Assembly (NCBI GenBank): GCA_049241565.1
Contig: JBMLQL010000060.1
Coordinates: 10,390-74,389, forward strand
Direction of reading: 5' to 3'
Origin: DZBG01 sp049241565
GTDB taxonomy: Bacteria > Bdellovibrionota > Bacteriovoracia > Bacteriovoracales > Bacteriovoracaceae
Length of the DNA stretch: 64,000 nt
Numbering within the stretch: position 1 is the stretch's first letter; the number at the start of each line of letters is the position of its first letter. A program made the position numbers and the translations under genes. The notes beneath the pieces were generated by a model that was not told the DNA's origin, made no database searches, and saw only the letters and a list, made by a program, of their open reading frames with translations. This document shows positions 23,407 to 31,801 of this stretch, piece by piece.

Positions 23407-26288
23407 CGCTTTCCTCCTCTATCCATAATCACGACAGGCCTAGAAGAAATGAACTGTCTTTGCAGAGGATCTGTTCCCCACATGACAGCAGAATTGTCTG
23501 AACTTAAAATTTGATTGGTTTCAATTAGCTTTTTCACTTCAGCACGCTGCTTTTTTGCGTTCATCAATATTGGATTGTAAACTGTACTCATGGCCTTTCT
23601 GAAACTTGCCACGTACTCATCCCCTTTGCCTTCAGGTTTAAAATTCATTAACTCATTACCGAAATTTTCATAGGCATCAATGGCCAAACGGTAAGCGGCT
23701 ACAATTCCTCGCCCGGAGCCAGTTTGTTGAATCCCTGTGACTTCAACCGTCAGCTTGTCTAAAAGCGACAGTTTTTGCTTCACTAAAGAGTTATAAGTTG
23801 CCTCTGGAAAAGCAAGTCTGATACTTTCAATTTGATTTTTCTGAGCGGCAATCCTCGGGATCATCCCCATAGCAATTAAATCCACAGCCTCAACAGGAAT
23901 ATCAAGACGTTTTGTTTTTGCCTCTTGATAATACTGATTAATCTTACGATTGAGTTCACTCACTTGACCAGTATCACCAAGCTCTAAATAGACTTTCTTC
24001 AATTCATCTAAAGGCTTAATTAATTGAGGATAATTTTTATGATTTTTTTCAAGATCCGAGATAACTTTTTCAGCAGTCTCAAATCTTCTTGCCTCAAGAA
24101 GATCTTTAACAAGCTCGAATCCAACATCTGAAAGAATCGCTGCTGAAATCTGACATGAATCATAAAGGTCGTAGATCTCAAGGGCCTTATCTATTTGTTT
24201 TTCAGCAAGGGCTAGAAAAATTCCGTTTTTAAAAGAAAGTCCTTTATTAGAGCTATTGTTTTTACAAGTCTTAATTAGGTAACGGTGATTAAGATCAGCA
24301 GCAAGATCAATTCGTTGTTTCAAAAATAGGGAAGTCGCAATTGTTAGTATTGAATCACTAAACTTTACCACGTCTGAGGCATCCATTTCTTTGATGGCCA
24401 CAGTTCCCCAACGGTAACTGGCGTCACTTTCACCCATCTCAAAATAAAGTGCGGAAAGGTTATACGCAGCATTGGCCTTCGCTTTAGGTGTACTTTCAGA
24501 ACTGTTATAAATCGAGTGGTAACCTTTTAAGGCGACGGACTTATCACCTTTTTCAAGAGACTGCTGAACACCTTCGATTTGCATCTTAGTCTGAAGCGCC
24601 TTTAAAGTACTTGCATACTTAGGTGAAACCTTAAATTCCCCCGCATTGATGGCTGCGATATAAGTCTTAATTTTATTATCATCTTTTTTAGTTCGATAAT
24701 GATCCATGATCTTGGCGAGCATCGCCTCTTGAGTTTTAAGATCACGAGGATGGTTCTCAGCGAAATCCTTTAATAAAGCCTCTGCTTCAGGAACTTTGTT
24801 TTGAGCAAAATAGGCATTAAATAGATTTGTATAAATTGTTTTAGAGCGAGCTGATTTTTTATCTGTCTCTAAATAACGGGTATAAACAGGCACATAATAA
24901 CCAGAAGCCGCTTTTGTATTTTTAACGAATATATCTTGTCCAAGTGCTGCCAGCATTCCTTCGACAGCTTGTCCCATGATCTTTTTATCATTTTTTGACT
25001 TCGCTATATCAAAACTTTTTATATAGTAGTTAATTGAGGGACCAAATTTCTCTGTAGCATAAGCTGTTTCACCTTGAAAGAAAATTTTCTCCGCCATCAA
25101 GTCAGGGGCAAGCTTTCCGGCCAGTTCAAAATAAGCCACTGATTGCGAAGATTTTAATGATCTTATTTTAGGGACATTTGAATAAAGATTTGAAGCCACC
25201 GCTTTTTGAAGTTCAGCTGCTTTCTTATTAACGTGATACTGAAGCTTCTTAAATTGATCCCCATTGAGTGGCTGTTTAAGATGGCGTTCTGTAAGTTCTT
25301 GAGACACTTTAAGATGCTCATCGATTTTAGCATATTTATCAAAGAGGTCGATTTGTGAGATAAGAATGTCCATTCTTCGATTGGGATCTTTTTCAAACTT
25401 TTCAGCTTGCCTTAGAAGTGATTCTGCTTGGGAGAATCTTCCCTGAGAGGCAATATTATTGGCAATTTTAACAAATTGCTCAGTATAGTTTTGTCCTAAA
25501 CTTTCGTAAAATTTTATAGCATCAGGAATTCTATTTGAATCAACATAAAAAATACCGATATCACGCTCAACTTGAGAGCGCATATTTACATATTTACCAT
25601 TGCCACTTTTCTCATGCACTTGAAGCATTAAATTGATGGCTTTGTCATACTTACGAGTTCTGTAATAAGACCATGCAAGATTGAAAGCATCCTTTGTCCA
25701 CCAAGCCTCATCTGTTCGTCCTAGAGACGATTCATAAAGAGGAACTGCTTTGGCAAATTCAGATTCATTAAAATAATAATCGGCCAGTGCAAGATTTGAT
25801 TTAGCCGAAACTTTATCATTACGAGGCGTTTTTTTTGCGGCGAGAGAAAAATAATTTCTCGCTTTCTTGTGATCACCTAGCTCTTTATAGTTATTGGCAA
25901 GAATAAAATAGACGTCACCAATAGAGCTGTAATTTTTATATTTTGCTACAATTCTTAAAGCGACTTCGTTGGCACGCTCAAAAAGAACAGCAGATGTTTT
26001 GAAATAATCAGCTTTGGAAACCGTTCTTCTCTTTTCTGGATCAATCGCAAGGAATTTTTCATTCTCTGCTTCGCGGTAGTGACGCGCTTTTTCAAGATTG
26101 AGCTCAGACATTCTTAAAAGAGTATCTGGATTCTTGTAATCTTGAGTTTTAGCGAGTCGACTTACTTCATCGAGTTCTTCATCAATAATTAAAATAATTT
26201 TGGCCCTACGCTCATCAAGAGACAGTCTCTGTGCAGAAACTGAACCAATAGTTAAAACCGAGAGGAGAGCAAGTGTAGCTATTCGCAT
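23403..26288 (-). CDS. Large periplasmic TPR protein (GltD/AgmU-like)
   Basis: A 961-residue exported protein. The signal peptide is cleaved after VSA (about residue 19). Nearly the whole mature chain is helical repeats: typical TPR units include NLALADYYFNESEFAKAVPLYES and FNLAWSYYRTRKYDKAINLM (about residues 160-235) and several around 590-640. Thus it is probably an extended periplasmic scaffold. GAGGT before the ATG supports the start. It overlaps the GltC-like gene by 10 bases and the lipoprotein gene by 4, so the operon is tightly coupled. Size, location, repeat content and neighbours are those of Myxococcus GltD (AgmU), a moving periplasmic part of the gliding apparatus. The match rests on architecture, not alignment. 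Confidence 0.8.
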   Translation of the reverse strand: MRIATLALLSVLTIGSVSAQRLSLDERRAKIILIIDEELDEVSRLAKTQDYKNPDTLLRMSELNLEKARHYREAENEKFLAIDPEKRRTVSKADYFKTSAVLFERANEVALRIVAKYKNYSSIGDVYFILANNYKELGDHKKARNYFSLAAKKTPRNDKVSAKSNLALADYYFNESEFAKAVPLYESSLGRTDEAWWTKDAFNLAWSYYRTRKYDKAINLMLQVHEKSGNGKYVNMRSQVERDIGIFYVDSNRIPDAIKFYESLGQNYTEQFVKIANNIASQGRFSQAESLLRQAEKFEKDPNRRMDILISQIDLFDKYAKIDEHLKVSQELTERHLKQPLNGDQFKKLQYHVNKKAAELQKAVASNLYSNVPKIRSLKSSQSVAYFELAGKLAPDLMAEKIFFQGETAYATEKFGPSINYYIKSFDIAKSKNDKKIMGQAVEGMLAALGQDIFVKNTKAASGYYVPVYTRYLETDKKSARSKTIYTNLFNAYFAQNKVPEAEALLKDFAENHPRDLKTQEAMLAKIMDHYRTKKDDNKIKTYIAAINAGEFKVSPKYASTLKALQTKMQIEGVQQSLEKGDKSVALKGYHSIYNSSESTPKAKANAAYNLSALYFEMGESDASYRWGTVAIKEMDASDVVKFSDSILTIATSLFLKQRIDLAADLNHRYLIKTCKNNSSNKGLSFKNGIFLALAEKQIDKALEIYDLYDSCQISAAILSDVGFELVKDLLEARRFETAEKVISDLEKNHKNYPQLIKPLDELKKVYLELGDTGQVSELNRKINQYYQEAKTKRLDIPVEAVDLIAMGMIPRIAAQKNQIESIRLAFPEATYNSLVKQKLSLLDKLTVEVTGIQQTGSGRGIVAAYRLAIDAYENFGNELMNFKPEGKGDEYVASFRKAMSTVYNPILMNAKKQRAEVKKLIETNQILSSDNSAVMWGTDPLQRQFISSRPVVIMDRGGKR

Positions 26289-27697
26289 TCAGACCTCAAT
26301 GCAAAAACATAGTCTCCGAGCTCATCGGCCCAGAATTCACCATTAAAGTCCCAGAAGTATTGTTTCTCATTTCGTGAAATATACTGAATATCCCCACGCT
26401 TCTTAGACCCAACATCTTCAGAGCGATAAAGACGCTCTTTTCTTTGGGCAAGGACTTCAAGCTTAATATAGCTCATATCTTGAAATGACCCGTAGAGATC
26501 AGCATAGGCCTTCACTAAGTAGGCACGGAAACCAAGACCAATATAGCGCCTATAGTCTGAAGCTGTTTGTTTAATATTATTCATAAGGTTTGAGCGGAAA
26601 GACGAACGATCAAATTGAGTGATTTTTTTATACTCAACAAGAGACTCTGTTAAACTCGCCTTCATCTCATGATAAGACATATCTTTTCTATAGGCCTTAA
26701 CCAACGTATCCAAAATATCAAGAGGCATTGGCTTACCTTGCTCATGATCTGATACTAACTGGTAAAAATAAGTATAATTTTTCCCCTTACCAAGAAGAAA
26801 TGTTCTTAGCTGGCGTGAAGGATTTAATAGTTTTGAATAAAAATCATCCACTGTCTTTTTGGCATCATCAAAAAGACACATTCTCATATAAGTCAGTCCT
26901 CTTAGAACATCAATCTCAGGATTGAAGACAAATTCAAAGACAGGTGCATTATAAGAGACTAGTTTTCCAAGGGTCCGATTGTAGTTTTTTTGATAATAAC
27001 TATTCCATGCCTCTTCAAAAAGAATCTCTGGCCAAATATACGAGCTCTTAGGAATATCAAGATAACTCAGGTCAGCTTGATTATAATCTTTAGCAGCAAA
27101 TGTATTTCTTGCAACACCGGCGAGACAATAGTCATGATTAATCTGAAGTTGTCTCTTTCTTAGCGTACTCTTTGTATTTCCTATTTCACGATTAGAACCA
27201 CGAATACAATCCTTAAACTCTGTATTGGCCGAAGCTGTATTTCCCTGTATTGTCAGGATTGAGGCCTTAAGATGAGCCGAAAATGGGTAGTTTGGATGAT
27301 CTGAATCTAAATTCCCAAGTTGGTTTAAAGCCTCTTGATAACGCTCTTTTTTGAAAAGTTTTTTTGCTACAATATAACGAATATTAGCTGAGCGTGACCT
27401 TCCTAGAGTTTCTAAGGGAAGATTTTCAAAAGGATGAACACCTGTCACAGTGAGAAGCTTATCAAGAGTTTTTTCCATCTCTGCATCTAATGCGCCAGAG
27501 CTCTTAACGAGATAATCTTTCATCCAAGGGACAGAGGAAAAATAATATCCATCATTAACAAGATTAATAAGGATTCTTCTGTATCCCGCCAGAGAGATAG
27601 AACCTTTACCATATGCACTTTCAGCGTCTCTGTACGAGGCGAAAGCGGAAAGAGAAAAAATCATACATAAAGTGAGAGCTATTTTTCTTGAGAACAT
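26279..27697 (-). CDS. Exported TPR protein (GltC-like)
   Basis: A 472-residue protein with a signal peptide (cleavage after AFA, about residue 21) and helical TPR-like repeats. Examples are YIVAKKLFKKERYQEALNQL (about residues 107-126) and ILFEEAWNSYYQKNYNRTLG (about 220). The C-terminal third is more divergent, aromatic and charged. AAGGAG 8 bases upstream fixes the start. It lies between the beta-barrel gene (15-base gap) and the large TPR gene (10-base overlap). In Myxococcus the periplasmic TPR protein GltC belongs to the same core complex, though in a different cluster as I recall. Here it is joined to the D-E-F-G block. Confidence 0.75.
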   Translation of the reverse strand: MFSRKIALTLCMIFSLSAFASYRDAESAYGKGSISLAGYRRILINLVNDGYYFSSVPWMKDYLVKSSGALDAEMEKTLDKLLTVTGVHPFENLPLETLGRSRSANIRYIVAKKLFKKERYQEALNQLGNLDSDHPNYPFSAHLKASILTIQGNTASANTEFKDCIRGSNREIGNTKSTLRKRQLQINHDYCLAGVARNTFAAKDYNQADLSYLDIPKSSYIWPEILFEEAWNSYYQKNYNRTLGKLVSYNAPVFEFVFNPEIDVLRGLTYMRMCLFDDAKKTVDDFYSKLLNPSRQLRTFLLGKGKNYTYFYQLVSDHEQGKPMPLDILDTLVKAYRKDMSYHEMKASLTESLVEYKKITQFDRSSFRSNLMNNIKQTASDYRRYIGLGFRAYLVKAYADLYGSFQDMSYIKLEVLAQRKERLYRSEDVGSKKRGDIQYISRNEKQYFWDFNGEFWADELGDYVFALRSECE

Positions 27698-27712
27698 CCG
27701 TGTTCTCCTTGC

Positions 27713-28423
27713 TTAGAATGAATAATTAAGACCAAAACCCATGTCGTAAGTACTGTTCAGTGATTTTTCTTTTGTCACTGCACCGCCAGTCCCCTGTCTC
27801 AAAGTTTTATCGGCCTGGTAATGAAACCCAGTAAAATCAAATCGCAAAGACCATGACTGAGTGAGATAGAATCTGAATCCAATATTCCAAATACCCGCAA
27901 CAGCATCTTCACTCGTTAAAGCATCACTTGGGATAGCATTAAATTTAGCTCTATTATCTTGAGTTTTAACTGACGCGAGACCTGCACCGAAAGTCCAGTC
28001 ATAGTAAAATATCTGATTGAATGTATTAATCTTAGCATAGAACGGAGACCAAGTAAGAAGACCTCCATAGTAAGAATCAATCTTTCTATAAAAAGGAACT
28101 GTTCCTTGTTTTTTTACACTCGTCGCAGTGCCATTTTCATCTCCAGAGTTTTTCCCATAGAGAAATTCAACGCCCCAGTCTTCTTTAAAGAAATAACCCG
28201 CACGTAAACTGACTCCGTAAGAATCAATAAAAGCACCACTGAGAGTTTTAACTCCGTTACCACCGATATAAAACTTTCCGTCTTTTCTAAATTTTCGATT
28301 TTGAAGGACGTAAATTTCTTTATCCTGATCTAACCAAGAAAAATCATAAACTGATTTTTCACTGGCCTGCGCTGCACCCACCATGGCAAAGATAGAAACT
28401 AAAAACAATCTAAACATTTTCAT
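27713..28423 (-). CDS. Outer membrane beta-barrel domain protein (OMP_myx_plus type)
   Basis: A 236-residue outer-membrane protein. The signal peptide is cleaved after AQA (about residue 20). The mature N-terminus carries YVLQNRKFRKDGKFYIGG, then VSLRAGYFFKEDWGVEFLYG, which I recognise as the opening of a beta-barrel family found in myxobacteria and Bdellovibrio. The rest alternates polar and aromatic residues, as in 8-10 strand barrels, and ends GFGLNYSF with a terminal Phe, the signal for outer-membrane insertion. It is the first gene of the glt-like operon. The Myxococcus machine has barrel proteins GltA, GltB and GltH; this could be the equivalent. Its promoter and a palindrome lie just upstream (28464-28499). 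Confidence 0.82.
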   Translation of the reverse strand: MKMFRLFLVSIFAMVGAAQASEKSVYDFSWLDQDKEIYVLQNRKFRKDGKFYIGGNGVKTLSGAFIDSYGVSLRAGYFFKEDWGVEFLYGKNSGDENGTATSVKKQGTVPFYRKIDSYYGGLLTWSPFYAKINTFNQIFYYDWTFGAGLASVKTQDNRAKFNAIPSDALTSEDAVAGIWNIGFRFYLTQSWSLRFDFTGFHYQADKTLRQGTGGAVTKEKSLNSTYDMGFGLNYSF

Positions 28424-28463
28424 AACTAGAACTCTCTTATCAAAGAAGTTTTGATTTAAGTAA

Positions 28464-28499
28464 TTAGAATTATTCTAACATGTAATGTTTGAGGTTCAA
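28464..28499 (-). promoter_or_regulatory. Promoter with palindromic operator candidate for the glt-like operon
   Basis: On the minus strand: -35 TTGAAC (28494-28499), a 16-base spacer, and -10 TAGAAT (28472-28477) preceded by TGT, an extended -10. The -10 lies inside the perfect 15-base palindrome TTAGAATTATTCTAA (28464-28478). A repressor bound there would block transcription of all the genes from 28423 down. The -35 overlaps the last codons of the helicase gene. Confidence 0.55.
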
Positions 28500-31400
28500 G
28501 TCAACTTTGCCGAAGGGCAAATCTCACCATAAGGACATTGACTACAATGATCAAGATTAACAGTCTCTGGCCTTTGAGCTAGAGTCCAATAATCAAGTAA
28601 TTCTTTCACAACATTCTCATAGCTGACTTGTTGGGTAAGAAATTTTTGTTCATCAATAAAGCACAATTTGAGATCAAAAGATTTTGTCTTTTCTATCTGT
28701 CCAATCTGATAAAGTGCATAGGCGTAACATTTAAGCTGAAACCAATAAGGATAAAGTTTTTCCTCAGTGATTCTTCCTGTTTTAAAATCCCAAATTTCAG
28801 GACTGGCCCCGTCAGCAATTGGAAGAGCATAAAAGTCTGGGATACCTGAAATCATATGCCCAAAAAAACTGAACTTAATAGGTTCCTCACTAATGAAACG
28901 ATGCGACGTTTTTAGAGAATTAATCTGATCAAGTACCCATTGAAGTTTGTCCCGCTCTTTGGATTCATAGGCCCTTCGTGGAAGAATCCCATTTCCTTTG
29001 ATGGCCAAACTCAGATACAAATGTAGATCAGTCCCTCTTTGCATAGAGGACACAACAACCTCATCTACTGAATCATCTATGGGTGCATAACTTGAAATGC
29101 TCTCTTCGGCCATTTTGAGAACATTTTGGTAATAATACTTTCTCGGGCATTGAGTAATAGAGCTTAACCTCGTCACAGATAATTCAGGAGTGATAATGAG
29201 ATCAAATCTTTCATGAGAAGTTTTTGAACTTAGCCCCATATTATCAAAATGAAAGAGAGGAAGCTTGACTGGTAATTTTTTTAATTCGTCTTCATTGAGA
29301 ACAATTTCATGAGACTCTATTTTGATCGAATTATCGACAGTCCCTTCTCTCCAGATATTTAATCCTTGAATCCATGAGTTTTTATTCAAAGTAAACTGAT
29401 CCTCTTCATATTCAAAATCTACCCAGACCAATTTCTCTTTGGCCCGCGTACAAGTCACATAGAATAATCTTTTAGATTCCGAAAAATTCTTTAGAGATTC
29501 AATATCCCTTTCTAATCTTAATTGTGGAGTGAGGGCCTTGTCTTTAGTTGAAAGATCTCTATACCATGAGAAACTTCCAGGTAATTTTCCAATAAGATCA
29601 GTGTTTGCTCTTTCTGTACCGTTTGTGTATATCCCTCCAAGATAAACATGATCAAATTCAAGTCCCTTAGAGGTATGAGCAGTCATCAGTATCACTTTTG
29701 ACGAATCTGTTCCCCATCTAAAATCAAGACTTAGTTTATCATCATCTGACTTCATCTCACCCAAGATCACTTCCTCATCTTGTTCGAAGAGATGAGCGAG
29801 AAGATCAATTTGATCCAAATTAAGATCATAATTTTCAATGGCCAGACCTAATCTGAAAAGAAATTTTCTAAATGCCCAGGTTAGTCCCCAGAATTTTTTA
29901 TCAAGATCATATTGATTAAGATAGCTCATAAAATCCGCTGGCATACTCAGCTCAATAATATCAAACAGAGTTTCACCCATGCGGATAACAAAAGTATCTT
30001 TAAGTTCTCCCTCTATGAGATCCCTTTTTAACATTAGGATAAAAAGAGCAATAATAGGATCTTCATTCAAAGCAAATTTAAACTGAGCCGTAAAACCAAT
30101 CTTCTTTCTCATTAGTTCTTGAATAAGATCCAAGCTCGGTTTTAATTTACGGTAAAGGATGGCCTGATCCTTTAAAGGATATTCTTTCCTATGCGAAACA
30201 ATGGCCTCTGCAAGAACCATGGCCTCAGCTTTATTAATAAGTTCAGCAGACCATTTTTTTGTTTTCTTTATTTCTTCGTCATAATCGGACTCAGTCTCGA
30301 CTTCGATTTCAGGAAGCTTCGTTTTCCAAATCTCAAGTGAGCCGACTGAAGGGTGATTCACCTCTTCAGGAACCCGTTGAGGATCGGCTTTATAAGAATA
30401 AATATCATGGCCTACAAACTCTTCCCCTAAAGTCATTATTTTATCAAAAAGACTATTATTGAAGTTAATGACTGTAGGAAGAGAACGGTAATTATTAAAA
30501 AGATCTAATGTATGTGGAACAAGTTTCTGACAATCCCTGAAGATCTTAATACTTCCTCCACGAAAACCATAAATGGCCTGTTTTTCATCTCCAACACAAA
30601 AGAGCTTATTAAAATCATTATTAATAAGATTTCTAATAATATTAAATTGGACTTCTGAAGTATCTTGAAACTCATCAACGATAAAGTAGGAATAGTTCTC
30701 TTTGATCTTGCTGCGGACTTTTTCATCTTCTAGACCATTTGAGACGAGATACTCCATATCACCAAAAGTGACTCCTTGATTAAGATCAAGATGTTCATCG
30801 ATATAAATGAAGACGTCATGAAAAAGCTTGGCCCAAGGAATAATTTTAGATTCAAGATCCTCAGTAAAAGCTGAAAAAACTTCGTCCCATTTGTTAATCC
30901 ATTTTTTAAATTCTTTGAGCATCTCATGAACGGCCAAAGAAGCTGGAGTGGCCGTATTCTTAGAAGGAGCTGTCATCCTCATTTCTTGCAGAATTTGCAA
31001 ATATGAATTCAAATTCTCTACAGAGTTCACTTTAGGAAGCCCAGTAGACTTAAGCGCCATCATATTCTTATCAAAAGCTTTTTGCTCTTTAACTTCTGAA
31101 GGCAACTCAAGATTCTCTATTCCGAGAAGTAATTCTTCGTAAGGACTTATTTCAAAGGATTCCGCCAAACACCTCTCACTTTCAACAAGATTGATTTGTG
31201 AAAGTTTAAAATTTCTCCATTTAATACGAAGTCCAGGATCTGAGAACACTTCAACCAAAGACTTAACAATGGCCTTCTGCTCTTTAAACAAGAGTTCTCT
31301 GCTATCATCATCTAGATCTGACTTCGTACTAAGCCAATCTCTATATATTTTTTTTATCTGATCTTTTCTTTCTGTTTTAAAAATAACGGGGGCATTTGGG

Positions 31401-31801
31401 TTTGCCCCTGTAATAAGACCGGAAGTAAGAAGTTTCCGGCAGAATCCATCAATGGTAGTCACTGTTAATAAAGGAAGAGACTCCGAACATTGCTGCCAAA
31501 TCTCTTTTGTTTCTTCTGGAGCATTCAATAGCTTTTGACGAAATTTTTCATGAAGCCTGATATTCATCTCTCCAGCAGCTTTTTTTGTAAAGGTCATCAT
31601 GACAATCTTAGAAAACTTTGATTTGATAAACGATTCCCAATTTTGCTCTCTTTGAGTCTTATACTCTTCAAACCAAAGATCTGTGAGATAATTAATATGC
31701 TGGACCAGAACAAAGGTTTTCCCTGAACCTGCTCCAGCCTTCAGGAGAATACCACCTTGATGTTCAATTGCTTTTAATTGCTCAGAATTTGCTTGTGCCA
31801 T
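28496..31801 (-). CDS. UvrD/RecB-type helicase-nuclease (AddA/AdnAB-like subunit)
   Basis: A 1101-residue superfamily 1 helicase with a C-terminal RecB-type nuclease. Seen: Walker A AGAGSGKT (residues 22-29), Walker B YFIVDEFQDTSEVQFN, motif III/IV VGDEKQAIYGFRGGS, MTAHTSKGLEFDHVY and YVTCTRAKEKLVW. The nuclease has IPDFYALP and PEIWDFKTGRI. Cysteines in CPRKYYYQ and CSQCPYGEIC form the four-Cys Fe-S arrangement. It should unwind and resect double-strand breaks for RecA. I chose the ATG at 31801, which overlaps the partner's stop (TAATG), rather than a TTG 8 codons upstream. The order nuclease partner then helicase is that of addB-addA. Classic AddA lacks the Fe-S cysteines, so AdnAB-like ancestry is possible. 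Confidence 0.88.
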   Translation of the reverse strand: MAQANSEQLKAIEHQGGILLKAGAGSGKTFVLVQHINYLTDLWFEEYKTQREQNWESFIKSKFSKIVMMTFTKKAAGEMNIRLHEKFRQKLLNAPEETKEIWQQCSESLPLLTVTTIDGFCRKLLTSGLITGANPNAPVIFKTERKDQIKKIYRDWLSTKSDLDDDSRELLFKEQKAIVKSLVEVFSDPGLRIKWRNFKLSQINLVESERCLAESFEISPYEELLLGIENLELPSEVKEQKAFDKNMMALKSTGLPKVNSVENLNSYLQILQEMRMTAPSKNTATPASLAVHEMLKEFKKWINKWDEVFSAFTEDLESKIIPWAKLFHDVFIYIDEHLDLNQGVTFGDMEYLVSNGLEDEKVRSKIKENYSYFIVDEFQDTSEVQFNIIRNLINNDFNKLFCVGDEKQAIYGFRGGSIKIFRDCQKLVPHTLDLFNNYRSLPTVINFNNSLFDKIMTLGEEFVGHDIYSYKADPQRVPEEVNHPSVGSLEIWKTKLPEIEVETESDYDEEIKKTKKWSAELINKAEAMVLAEAIVSHRKEYPLKDQAILYRKLKPSLDLIQELMRKKIGFTAQFKFALNEDPIIALFILMLKRDLIEGELKDTFVIRMGETLFDIIELSMPADFMSYLNQYDLDKKFWGLTWAFRKFLFRLGLAIENYDLNLDQIDLLAHLFEQDEEVILGEMKSDDDKLSLDFRWGTDSSKVILMTAHTSKGLEFDHVYLGGIYTNGTERANTDLIGKLPGSFSWYRDLSTKDKALTPQLRLERDIESLKNFSESKRLFYVTCTRAKEKLVWVDFEYEEDQFTLNKNSWIQGLNIWREGTVDNSIKIESHEIVLNEDELKKLPVKLPLFHFDNMGLSSKTSHERFDLIITPELSVTRLSSITQCPRKYYYQNVLKMAEESISSYAPIDDSVDEVVVSSMQRGTDLHLYLSLAIKGNGILPRRAYESKERDKLQWVLDQINSLKTSHRFISEEPIKFSFFGHMISGIPDFYALPIADGASPEIWDFKTGRITEEKLYPYWFQLKCYAYALYQIGQIEKTKSFDLKLCFIDEQKFLTQQVSYENVVKELLDYWTLAQRPETVNLDHCSQCPYGEICPSAKLT

